This document shows positions 33,251 to 43,011 of a DNA stretch of 43,012 nt, one piece after another. The DNA is from Cudoniella acicularis (lineage: Eukaryota; Ascomycota; Leotiomycetes; Helotiales; Helotiaceae), in the NCBI GenBank assembly GCA_013054445.1, contig JAAMPI010000330.1, positions 1 through 43,012 of the forward strand, in the 5' to 3' direction. The position numbers were made by a program, and so were the translations under genes. Below the pieces are notes generated by a model that made no database searches, was not told the origin of the DNA, and saw nothing but the letters and a program-made list of their open reading frames with translations. Within the stretch, counting starts at the first letter, position 1; each line of letters opens with the position of its first letter.

Positions 33251-33536
33251 GAAACGAGGGGAGTAGCTGTGGGTGTTCAAGGACGAAAGGCGAAGGGCGA
33301 AAGGCGAGGGCCGAACGATAAACGACGAAGGATGATGGATGGTGGAGGGAGTACCGAATTCCGTGCCGAGGCTGGGTGCATTGCACCCAGGCATCTTCAT
33401 CACCAAACATCAGCGCAGTGCTCCTTTTTGATTCCTTTAAAACTTCCTACCTGCTGCGCATTGGAGCAATACGTGCTTTCTATAATATCTCAGACGATAA
33501 ATCGATTTATTTTGTTTTGCTAATCCTATCTTTGTT

Positions 33537-35050
33537 TTGAACTATCCAAACTCAGCATCGCAGACGCGACAAACCCACCCGAAGCTCCGCCCCAAACGGA
33601 GCACCAAATGGGCCTCCCAACGCTATCACAAACTCCTTTTCTCTTCCACATTGAAGGCTCTAAACCCCTCTCTCCGCGAGTATAATGATGAAAACGAGAA
33701 CGCAGACACAACATCGTCGCCGGACACCATCGGGCACTCCAAGCAGGATCCCCCAGCCTACGAAGGGACACCTATGCGCTTGAACACATCTGCGGTTTCT
33801 CCCAGGTATCAGTACATTTTCCCCAGTCCCAATCGCAAAATCTAACAGCTCTGTATGCAGACCGCCCGAATTGCCTTGCTCCACCTGTTACTCCGACAAA
33901 AACGAAGTTTAAGCCGATTTCTCGGATTATTCCACCAACGCCGAAACCCTTCGAGAAATGATTTACGAACAAGCATCATACCCCCCTACATACTACGTTG
34001 AATTAAAAGGCACACATACTGAGACGACCCATCGAACGAGGAGCAGAATTGTGCCTTCCGACAGTGTAAGCACGGGCACAATAACCACTATTTCACATGG
34101 CATGCGGCCTCGTTCTTCCATGAAAGGTTGTAACGAGACTGAGAACAAAACCACCGAAATTAAAACCGAAACTATCACGGAAACTATATCTACAGAAAGC
34201 ACAATTGCAGATTTCTGTATTCGCATGAACATCACAAATCTTCTAGGGCCAGATGCCGGACAATTGGAGCTGCTCCCCGACAACGGAGAAGGATACCGTG
34301 GCGGAATCACGCCTTGTCTCAAGCCCAGCATCATGGCACCAGAAATCGATCAGCACGACGAGCTCAAAGCTTGGTGTGACGTCTACGTATCCGATCCATC
34401 GACGCTCAAATCCTTTACGATACAGCGCGAAATCTGCAACCATGATACGACGAAATTGGATTCCCTTCTCCGCTCTCGTTGCATCAACCAACTACAGAGG
34501 AAAAGTCTCAGTGTCATTTCCAATTACTCACAAATCTATCAGAATTTACAACCCCCACACTCTCAATAGATGGCGGATGACGTCCTGGATTCGTTGGACC
34601 TTCTGCTTTTGCTTCCCGTCGCTCATAAGCTGGCCGATTCTTTTCCTGTCAACCGCTAGGTATGAAGTTGTAAAAATAATGCTTCCTTACGCGAATGTGT
34701 CGTCAGAGGAAGCTAAGAAGGGAGAGCAGAGGAGACTAACAGTTATGAGTGAGCTGGAATAGCTGAATATCTCTGAATATCTGTGAAAGGGCGATTAAAA
34801 GAGGCGTACTAGGTAGGATGAATTGTGCCCATTTTGATATGGATGATGAGTATCGGATCTCCACAGAAAAGATTCCGGTCACGGGCGAGAATAATTACGG
34901 GTCACCGAGGGCAAATGTTGTTGGTTTGGTGGGGGTGGTGGGGCCCGGCATGCAGCTGCGGGATGGGGGAATGATTGCTAAGTATATCCTCTTTTTTTTT
35001 CCCCCTCACCATCTTAGGAACACTGGGTTGATAGGAAGAATATCCACTTA
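33537..35050 (+). pseudogene. broken fungal membrane protein, unnamed family
   Basis: A first segment, 33537-33805, joins across an intron (33806-33860, GTATCA...CTAAC...TGCAG) to 33861 onwards in frame. Breaks: TAA at 33910-33912, a shift near 34470, and TAG at 34760-34762 where Trp fits. Recognisable parts are a disordered Pro-rich start (KQDPPAYEG), YPPTYYVELKGTHTETTHRT, FTIQREICNHDTTKLD, then NYRGKVSVSFPITHKSIRIY, NRWRMTSWIRW and a hydrophobic hairpin ISWPILFLSTARYEVVKIML. This resembles an uncharacterised group of fungal proteins with a C-terminal membrane segment. No ATG is found at the start of the frame. Confidence 0.65.
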
Positions 35051-35469
35051 GTCGGACTCATTCCCGTGGATGATTTTCAGGCACTCGTTTCCAGAAAAGA
35101 GCGCCAAACAACTTCTCACTGATGTCACATGCAATCGATTCCGTGTATAACCTCTAATATATTATTTGAACTTATTTCTAATTTCCTCGAATATATTTTA
35201 CACTCTCCCTCTGTTATTAATTTTTAATGCAATTTGAGAATCTTGCTTTACTCCCTATTCCCGCTGCTGCACTACCAGGGTAATTGGAATGAGATGTACT
35301 GCATACGTTGAAACTAGCGTCAGGGAGAACATATTTCATTTGATCTTGCCTAGTGAGTTTTTTGTCTCTGGAAATATTTTACTTCTCATGGCCATGAATA
35401 CTTCCACTTCGGACCGGTATTACCTTCCTCGTGCTTGCTAGGTCATTCAGACTGGTCTCAGAGACTCAG
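35051..35469. other. spacer before LTR
   Basis: About 420 bp, AT-rich in the first half. No gene recognised. Confidence 0.45.
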
Positions 35470-35906
35470 TGTCACGACCCGGGATCATGTGATGAGTCAC
35501 GTGATCCGATCCGACGATCCTAACACCGTCCGTGGATTATTATCGTGTCCCATTTGGAGGTATTTAATGACAGATGAGCTGTTTTAAATACATTAGTTGG
35601 AAAGATTACGGGTGGTTTGAAAAGGGCTTTCACCTTAGGATAGATATTCCAGACCCGGCTAATGTCACTAACCTGGCGCGTGTTCTCGTGACCTGCTCAC
35701 TTGCAACTTCACCCAGCTGGCGATATGCCACTAGGTGCTTTGTCAAGGCACTAGCGTACGCAATAGCGCCTCCTGGGCAGTTAAATAGGGTCTCTCTTTC
35801 CGAGAACCTCCTCTTCCCTCTCTAGCTTAGTCTCTTCGTAATATAGCACTATTATCAAGAGCTCGGTGTAGAGCGGTTATATGGCCTTGAGCTGCAACAG
35901 CTAACA
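35470..35906 (+). mobile_element. LTR remnant (family A) at the NACHT gene
   Basis: Begins TGTCACGACC with the palindrome GATCATGTGA-TGAG-TCACGTGATC (35483-35506), as in the copy at 9213. The distal part has TTAAATAGGGTCTC, then CTAGCTTAGTCTCTTCGTAATATAGCAC, matching the CT-rich segment of the copies at 5.4 and 11.95 kb, and ends near GCTAACA. No target duplication found. Confidence 0.65.
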
Positions 35907-35947
35907 GCTTGTTAATTTGATGGTAATAAGAGGACAATACTCAAGAA

Positions 35948-37357
35948 TCATGCCTTTCCATGTAACCAGAGGAATGAATTAGGCAACTGTTCCCAAGTCA
36001 CAAACCCTTTGTCTTCAACGAACCACTCTCCTGTTTTTGTTCCATGTTTTGTACGAGCAGAATTGTAATTATCGGAAGGGTCAACAGATGACAGCCAGCC
36101 GATAAGTTCTAATCTCTCATATTTATTTTGAGCATCCTCAACAGCTTTTCGCAGTCCAGATAAATCACTGCCAACCAGATTCACACCCTCCATGGTCTTC
36201 TTATGTCGATTGACCAGCAGCGCACAGTCTTCTTCGTACTTGTTGTCCTTCCAAAGATTGTTAATTTCGCCGAATGCCACCTCTTGCGCCTGAATTTAGC
36301 CCAGCAACGAGTCCCAGTCATCCCATCTGACCACGTTTCGCCCAATCCAGAAGGCCCCATTTTTGGAATAGTAGCAAATGCAGCTGGCTTGGAATTTGAG
36401 AATCCGGACATACAACTCTCTCAAAGCGTCCCTATAACCTAAGTGAGATTCTAGGAATCCATCATCGAGCTCGCTAAATCTAGCACCTGACTCGAAACGA
36501 CGTCTGTAGGGTTCTTGTACTGAACTTTGAACAATCAAGTTGCGATAAAGTTGAGGCCCGTGGTTAGTGATGCCGCTTATTTCGACGGATTCAAAAGAAG
36601 CTGGATATACGAATTAGTTCTCACTGGGTCAATAACGAGGGGTTCAATCTTATTGTTAAAGTGGCCCATATCAAGAGTAGAGGTGGCAATGAAATAACGG
36701 CAGTACTTACAGGCAGTAAAAGTCCAACTCCAACCCATGCCAAGGAGGCGTGGGCATTTGCACTTAAGGCGTCACTAATATACCCATTTGCGCAATCGAT
36801 AGTCGCAACGATGGGCTGCATGATATCTTTGATTGCGACTTCGTTTCCTTTACCAAAATCCAGCTTCCAAGTGTTTTTATTCACTTCGTCTGACTTAGTT
36901 CTGAGTAAGATTTGCATCTGATCTTTTCTTTTGTCTTTTGATCAGGAGAGTCCAGCAGAAAATCCAAAGCAGTGCGAGCTGTCATCAGAAGTCCATTTTG
37001 AACAGTTGTCAAGCCTTCGAATATTATCGTTTCGTACCGAAGGACCAATGTCTCTTTTTTGATGCGCAGAACATCATATGCTTCATTCCAGAGTTCTGAT
37101 GTTGGCCTGAGTGAGAAAAGATCCCGACTCTCGCTATTTTTAGTTCCTATGACGGAACTCCGAATGTCGGTTTTGGTTGGGACTTCTGAATTCGGTTGAT
37201 TGGATGAGAGAGAGTGGGAAGATGATTGGCCAGTTTCTTTTCTCGTCTCTATCTTCCCATCTTTCTTTTTATAGCTCAGGTGAAAGGAAAACTTGTCGAG
37301 AATTCTTTCGGCCGTGTGTTTGGGCTTTACCTCCTTTCCAATCTCATGTCCAGTCAT
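35948..37357 (-). pseudogene. NACHT-NTPase (NLR) N-terminal part, cut at the P-loop
   Basis: From ATG 37357 the minus strand encodes a disordered leader and then the fungal NACHT N-terminal domain: SRDLFSLRPTSELWNEAYDV, QNGLLMTARTALDFLL, WAGV-like WVGVGLLLP, LLLNPSK, RELYVRILKFQASCICYYSK, WDDWDSLLG, INNLWKDNKYEEDCALLVNR and DLSGLRKAVEDAQNKYERLE. An intron (36710-36601, GTAAGT...ACTAAT...CCAG) is kept. Lesions: shifts near 36930 and 36550, TAA in LLLNPSK-stop-AAS, TAA at 36298-36296. The frame ends at NSFLWLHGKA, precisely where the Walker A GxxGxGKS/T should follow, and the LTR lies some 40 bp beyond. The NTPase and repeat domains are absent. These receptors act in fungal nonself recognition and cell death. 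Confidence 0.88.
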
Positions 37358-37439
37358 GTCGTAATTTCCGAGATTTTGAACTCCGGATGTGATCTGAGAA
37401 GTTTAATAGTGTGCTGGAGTGGTTGAATGTAACACAGGA

Positions 37440-37821
37440 TAGGACCGAGGTGGCAATATTCAGAATTTGGGAGAAAGAGGTGCACAAGGGAGGAAGCATG
37501 TCAAGTAGTGAGCTCGAGCTCAAGATATGAGTTTAAATTGCAACGTGGACCAGTAATATAACCTGAACATCATTCGTGACAAAAGAAAGCATCATGCTGC
37601 CTTGACAACGGCACACCCTTCGGTTACTTGCCGGAAATTGAACAGCACGGAAATTTTCAACAATGAATTCATTTTACTCATTTCTACTACACCTGTAGGA
37701 TATTCATTATTGTTTTTACTCATGATTTGTTATTTCTTTAGCCTTTTTTACAATATTATTTGAAGTCTATTTTACACGGTACTTAGATTCCTATTGAAAA
37801 TACCTCTTAAAGATTTCACTA
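37440..37821. other. spacer, no gene
   Basis: AT-rich sequence between the NACHT relic and the P450 fragment. The P450 reading does not continue into it. Confidence 0.45.
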
Positions 37822-38001
37822 TTAGTATTTCGTTTTATGTTGGATGACACCAAGCACATGCCCTATGTACGGTATCGACGGATGAATAAATGGCGGTTCC
37901 ATGGGGTCTCGCTTCGGAGATGGCGACTTTACCGTGAGCATCATGAACGGTAGTATAAGCACGAACGTGCCAACAAGAACCAAAAGGTTCAAATCAGACA
38001 T
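37822..38001 (-). pseudogene. cytochrome P450 N-terminal fragment
   Basis: 59 codons from ATG 38001 to TAA 37824-37822. A hydrophobic ER-membrane anchor (LNLLVLVGTFVLILPFMMLT) is followed by EPPFIHPSIPYIGHVLGVIQ and HKTKY, the proline-rich hinge and start of the catalytic domain typical of class II P450s. Nothing of the I-helix, ExxR or heme-Cys region follows on the same strand: the reading stops at KTKY and the flank is AT-rich. A 3' truncated relic rather than a small gene. The proximity to PKS and SDR pieces tens of kb away is noted but does not prove a cluster. Confidence 0.75.
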
Positions 38002-38895
38002 AATTGTGGAGTTTTGTTAGTTCTAGGTGAAAATATTTAGTACCAATGATAGAGAGCCAGATTCAAGGTCTTTGTACCTTGATAGGAGAAAGGGTAGATA
38101 TACTCCGCTTTTCAAAACTTCTATCCTTCTACCATGGATGGGAAAATAGAATGCTCCCCACCCCGGTGTATCCAATCGTATATGCTTATCTGTCCACTCC
38201 AGAGGTTAAAATCGCGCCTGGATAGGAGATGTGAAAGGTGGATATACTGGCTAGACCTCATTGGCAGGGCTAGGCTAGTTCTAATTACTATATCTAAGGT
38301 TAATATTGCCTCAATTTTGTGTTAGTCGTAAGAAAAGGTTGCAGCCAAATACGAATGCACGTTGAAGACATTTTCGAGCTCTTCTTTTTGACAGTGGAAA
38401 ACGTATATGCAGCAGCGCAGCCACTCCCTTGCCTTTTCGGGGGCAGGAGCTGCAAAGTGGCCCAGATATATGTAAGTATGTGACAGTGATTTGATAAAGG
38501 TACGAGGCAACTACTAATATTTGAGTCTAATGAAATGAAATGACTGAAGAATTAAAGCTAGAAAAAGGTACCTGCCTTATCTGGAGTAGTTAAACTTGCT
38601 GGTACCGAGTATGAGCATTTTGCCCGAAAGGATCGGCTGGCTGAAAACCCAGCTCAATCGTAGGAATTTTCGGAAGAGGTCCGTAAGCAGGCCATCTCCC
38701 ATTCGTCTATTCGGGGCCGTATATCGTGCATAGCGCATTGCAGGACATACTGTAAGCCTCCTAACGACCGGCTGATACAGTGATATCGTAGGAACTCGAA
38801 TTTTACGCCTGCATGGTATAAACGACCTCAATTTTGCGTAAGATCATTTGCACTGTATAGGAGCTAAACCCTTTTTCATGGTGGTCTCGCTTGTC
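38002..38895. other. intergenic, no firm gene
   Basis: Short open frames on the minus strand (38510-38322 and 38831-38577) have no recognisable sense. A plus-strand piece (EYEHFARKDRLAENPAQS) near 38610-38665 may be a remnant. Nothing assignable. Confidence 0.4.
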
Positions 38896-38897
38896 GT

Positions 38898-39089
38898 CTC
38901 AGGGGCCGTGTTTCGAGGCTCCTGAGTGGTTGAACGACGCGGAGGGACCTATCCTCGTGCGGGTTGGGTGGGAAAATTGCAAAAAATCTTAGTTTTACTT
39001 CTCGTGCTCGGGCATTCTAGCCCGAGAGCTAAGACAAAATCCCCTAAAGAGGCTGAAATAGCGTGACATCGTCCGGCAATAACCCGGAC
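38898..39089. repeat. three GC-rich stem-loops
   Basis: Stem-loops at 38898-38926 (CTCAGGGGCC with GGCTCCTGAG, one G-T pair), 39007-39026 (CTCGGGC with GCCCGAG) and 39071-39089 (GTCCGG with CCGGAC). They lie just upstream of the dispersed repeat copy at 39100 and stand out from AT-rich flanks. Confidence 0.7.
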
Positions 39090-39099
39090 ATCCTTCTCC

Positions 39100-39345
39100 C
39101 ACGGCACTAAAGTGCACATCGTAACTTGGCGACTATGGGAAAATGTTCAAAAACACTTCAAAATAATAAAATAACCAATAGTGATATTTTGAGTTATAAT
39201 TGTGAAACAAACATAAACATCTTATTAGAATTGAGATATATAACTATTCTACCCTAGCTACGTTCCAAGTCGTTCAACTTTTGAAGCTTTTCCCTCAAAA
39301 ACACGTGCTACCCCAAATTACTGTGCTTGGGATACACATCAAAAG
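39100..39345. repeat. dispersed repeat, copy 2
   Basis: Collinear with 26085-26340 through TTCAAAATAATAAAATAACC, TATTCTACCCTA and the CCCAAATTAC...TGGGATA block. Same orientation as copy 1. Confidence 0.7.
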
Positions 39346-39742
39346 GATTGAGAAGACCTTAGCCGTAAACAATTAACCTGATTGACCCAAGCTGTCACGA
39401 ATTTCAGGCCATGAATTAGGAAACTAGCGAGATCGTTTCTCGACAAGTCTTCACTTGAACTCCCTCTTCTTGATTTTAATAATTTAAACTTTAATCTCGT
39501 ATCTTCTTTTAGGAATAGTTACCAAGCAGGCCTCTTCGAATTATGAACTAGAAGAAGTCATGCGGATTCCTAACAAAAGCCAGCATTCACAATTTAAAGA
39601 GAAAGCTATTTCATTGACAGTCCACATGTTCTAGCTAGGGAGATTCCATCTCAGCGATTCTGTACCTGAACTGCACTTAACCTAAACAACTTAGTAGAAC
39701 CATTTGAATTGTGGGCTTATCACATTATTTCAGAGGTACAAT
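39346..39742. other. intergenic
   Basis: About 400 bp beyond the stop of the DUF1996 gene (its 3' region). No gene or repeat recognised. Confidence 0.45.
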
Positions 39743-40594
39743 TTAACCCAACACCTCGACACCACCAGGAAGCTCATCCAACCACCCATCCACTTCCTCC
39801 GCCACTGTCCTGTTCTTGGTGCATGTGTTCGCTACAGAAATCTCCTGTGTCGGTAACTTAGCACAGTTTAAAATCGGTTTACACTTTGCATCAAACGCCC
39901 TCTGCAACGAACCCCCCTTCCATCCAAAAATATAATCACCATGATGCCCATATCCAGTTCGATCACCAAAACTCCACAGAAACGGCTGTGACTCATCCTC
40001 CGGCCACAGCTCCTCGGACGTTACGTTGGTGTAGCGGGTGTCAGGTCTTGCAAGGCAGGTGTAGGTGATACCTTTGAACCGGGAGGCACTTTCTTTATCA
40101 CGGACGGTGGGATCGCCGTTGCGCATACGAAAGCCCTTTTGAAAAGCAGTGATATTATAGCCACCTGGTGCGTCGAAATAATAAATTGTAATGCCTCCAT
40201 TCGCCGCCTCGTGGAATAACGATCCTAGTTGTTTGGCGCGCATGAACGTTCCGTTCCTGGCTTGGAAGTACATCACAGCGGTCCAATAATTGGAAAAGTC
40301 GTCGAGGAATGTACAACTCGTACAAGTCGAGCGGGACGGAGGCTCGGTCGCAGGGTCCATGGTAACGTTGAAGCTATTCCCTCCAACTATTTGATGGAGA
40401 TGTGGAGACCCTAGCACCCCAGGCTGGATTAATCTGCAAACAAGTGAGAAACTTTAGAAACATTCGGGGTGGAGTTCTATTTACGGGTCTATATGATCAA
40501 ACACAAGTTGTGAGCATGATAATTTCATAGTTGTGGATGCGCAAGGCCCTGCAAGTGATATGATGATCAGCCCCAGAAGCCATCCAAAAGGCAT
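39743..40594 (-). CDS. secreted DUF1996-domain protein
   Basis: Exons 40594-40485 and 40433-39743 (intron 40484-40434, GTAAAT...TTTGCAG) give 801 nt, 266 residues. A signal peptide is evident (MPFGWLLGLIIISLAGPCAS). The DUF1996 domain follows: SPHLHQIVGGNSFN, CTSCTFLDDFSNYWTAVMYF, QARNGTFMR, GGITIYYF, KGFRMRNGDPTVRD, ITYTCL and WSFGDRTGYGHHGDYIFGWKGG, with the paired His of the HLHQIVG segment and several Cys probably forming disulfides. The domain is common in secreted fungal proteins and is not characterised biochemically as far as I know. The start is fixed by the signal peptide. Slightly short for the family, but no lesion is seen. It stands alone; several N-x-S/T sites fit secretion. Confidence 0.92.
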
Positions 40595-41859
40595 TGTGAC
40601 CTTGAGAAAGGTATTTTCAACGTAAACTGAATAATGTTATGAGAGGACCGGATAATAAAAAGCGTAAGAATCCCGATTTGCCCTCGTTTTACGACTAACA
40701 GACGAATTTTGGTGACTACACTAGGGAAGACTCAATTTTTATAAGAGCCTTGAATTCGATGTCAGAACTTTAATAGGATCTACCAACAGTACTCAATATT
40801 CCGTCCTAGGGATCTCAGTGCAACGTAACATACGGAGTATATCCAGTTTATCCATGTATATCTCACATGATCACTAACATGTCTCGATTGTTAATACTTG
40901 AGGCGTACTACAGCACAGAGTGAAATTATCTCCAGTTTAGATTAGGATATGTTCTTAAATTTCTAATCACTGTAATCTTTTAATCCATTGCAAAGAAAAT
41001 AGATGTGCGAGGTGAAAAGGGGCACTTTCGCTTAGCTTCGGGGCCATTCAATAAAACTACTGCGTGAATATCCCTGTAATTTAGCGAACAGCTAGCTGCC
41101 TGGGCTCATGGCAGTATCTCCTCGTAACACTGTGCACTGAAATTTATCACAGTTAAAAACTACGTATAACTCAGTATATAATTGCGCATTATAGCAAACA
41201 CTCAGTGACACGCTATGTCTGCCTGCCTCGCCGCTTGGGCTAAGAATTCCTAGCAACAGGAGCCCGCGTCCATATTTAAAGTTCAGACTCGGGGTAAGGT
41301 CTAGCGATCATTATATGTGAAGCTTATTGGGTTAGTGGGTCATTTATATAGTTGCTAACTATCCCGGACATCGGTTTGCTTAGGTGAAGAATGTTCTCCG
41401 TATTGTGAGGAAAAATTATTTATAACAGAGAGCAATTCTGAAAGAAAGGAATATTCCACATTTCACGGCAGAACAATCCCTATAGTCAGGCTCTAGACCG
41501 TTCTCCAACGCATTTCACATTAACTGTGCTTTTCAGCCATTTTCTTGCCACATCCACTACTCAAACTATATATGCATAAAGTGGCGAGCAACCCATCAGA
41601 AAAGCAGAACGAATCAAGAGTTTTGGGGGCAAGAAGGTTGATTTGAGAAGTATCTGCAGAGCTGGCTATTTATCTCCCAGAAACTAGCCTTTACATGCTA
41701 AACTAGCATCCTTCGCCGGGTCACTCTTCACCATCATCCCTTATATTTCATGGAGAGACAATGCTTTTCATCTCACTGTATCTCCATTAGAAAGCAATTG
41801 GCGATACATCTCTGAATACTTGCCGAAAATAGAACGTCCCGCGAATGAGCAGTTAACCC
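40595..41859. other. intergenic
   Basis: About 1.25 kb holding the upstream region of the DUF1996 gene and the 3' flank of the cysteine-rich peptide gene. No gene or repeat recognised. Confidence 0.5.
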
Positions 41860-42226
41860 TTAGCAAATTGCGCAGCAGCCAGGCTCGGAATTCGGTCTCG
41901 TTGGATGTTTGGGGTTGCAGTGACACTGTGCATAACCTGGCATACAGCAGGGGAAACAGGCGCACTCAGGAGAGTCCTCTTTCAGCCAGTTGTTAACATG
42001 CGCTCATGCTACGTACAAGATAGGACTTACCGCTTCTTTTGAGGAACATAGATCCATCCGCACGTGTAAAAACAAACCCACTACTCATTGGGGCGGCATC
42101 TGAAAGGCCACGTGCGTCAAGGTCTTTTCCTTTTGCCCAGTAACCACCAGCTTCAGGCAAGGCATAGCTACTAGACAAAAGAGTAATCAAAGCGACAACT
42201 GGTGAAAGACGTATCCTGATATTCAA
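41860..42226 (-). CDS. cysteine-rich secreted peptide gene, start codon TTG
   Basis: Exon 1 (42226-42031) encodes a signal-peptide-like start (NIRIRLSPVVALITLLSSSYA) and a pro-region ending LKR. With a 52-bp intron (42030-41979, GTAAGT...GTTAACAAC...AAAG), exon 2 (41978-41860) adds ECACFPCCMPGYAQCHC...PGCCAIC, nine Cys in about 40 residues, 104 residues in all. An acceptor at a later CCAG (103-bp intron) would give five Cys; the earlier one is preferred because the reading upstream of it is Cys-dense. LKR just before the Cys-rich part fits Kex2-type processing. The first codon is TTG: no in-frame ATG lies upstream, so either a start was lost, an unseen upstream exon exists, or it starts at a non-ATG codon. 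Secreted effector or antimicrobial-like role is only inferred. Confidence 0.6.
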
Positions 42227-42315
42227 AGAAATCAGTGCGGAACAGTAGGTATTTCGTAGAATGTGCCGTGCAATTGTAAGAGTGAGATGGATTGGATTTC
42301 AGGAAAGCAGTGCGG

Positions 42316-42323
42316 TTATATAC
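42316..42323 (-). promoter_or_regulatory. TATA box of the cysteine-rich peptide gene
   Basis: GTATATAA on the minus strand, about 90 bp upstream of the TTG codon where a start codon would be expected. Placement fits a core promoter. Confidence 0.45.
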
Positions 42324-42685
42324 TTAGGACAGCCAGGGTTGAATGCGTTATTAGAACGCAATTTTAGGTCCTAGTGCGGGTTTTCTATATTACCTTCCTA
42401 ATAGTGTCCCTCCCAACCTCGGTGAGGTTTAATTGCGCGTGGCGTGTATGGTCGTGTGACCTTTCTGATTGACTAATATCACCAACTTTGATTAAATCTG
42501 CGGCGTAGCCACGAAGAATTACTGGCCAAGACTGTTGCCTTCATTTAGAAGCCTCAAAGGATTACCCAGGCATTCCAGCGTTCCTTCTTGTTCCGGTATA
42601 AATTTTCACGAGTGATCCCGATTGAAGCTTATAAAATCTAGCACGTGGGGATAAATGTCGACCTGATGCTAGGGTAGGCTGCTCG
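42324..42685. other. intergenic
   Basis: No gene recognised between the peptide promoter and the right-end repeat. Confidence 0.5.
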
Positions 42686-42690
42686 ATGGG

Positions 42691-42734
42691 TACCCGTGGG
42701 TAGGAGTAAGGAAAGTTACTCCTACCCGCGGGTA
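42691..42734. repeat. 19-bp stem inverted repeat (GGGTA type)
   Basis: TACCCGTGGGTAGGAGTAA (42691-42709) pairs with TTACTCCTACCCGCGGGTA (42716-42734) over a 6-base loop, with one mismatch (a G-T pair). Further GGGTACC/GGTATACC palindromes continue to about 42800. Confidence 0.9.
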
Positions 42735-42936
42735 TGCCTATGTACGGGTACCTATCTACGGATAGACCCACGGGTAGGTGGGTATACCCGTGGGTTGCTA
42801 AGAACCCGTATAAAAAATGAAGATATACTTTTATTTAATCTTTTAATTATTCTCCTAATTATTCTCCTAATTATTCTCCTAATTATTTCTTCTAATTATT
42901 TCTCCTAATTGCCTTTCTTATACTCTACTAGTATAT
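42735..42936. repeat. GGGTA palindromes and AT-rich 12-bp tandem
   Basis: More GGGTACC-type palindromes, then from about 42843 an AT-rich tandem of ATTATTCTCCTA-like units (five or six, partly degenerate). The short open frame over it is not a gene. Confidence 0.8.
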
Positions 42937-43011
42937 CTTCCTGGCGCGAACCTTCCTAGCGTGTACCTTCCTGGCGCGTACCTTCCTGGCGCGTACCCTC
43001 CTAGCGCGCAC
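42937..43011. repeat. 15-bp minisatellite, right end
   Basis: Five 15-bp units (CTTCCTGGCGCGTAC and variants). On the minus strand CAGGAAGGTACGCGC aligns with TAGGAGAGTGTGTGC of the left-end array with transitions only, so both ends carry the same family in inverted orientation. Confidence 0.9.

Noticed and set aside
41768..41965. Minus-strand frame overlapping exon 2 of the cysteine-rich gene
   Set aside because: Alternative frame of the same exon, without cysteine pattern or signal peptide.
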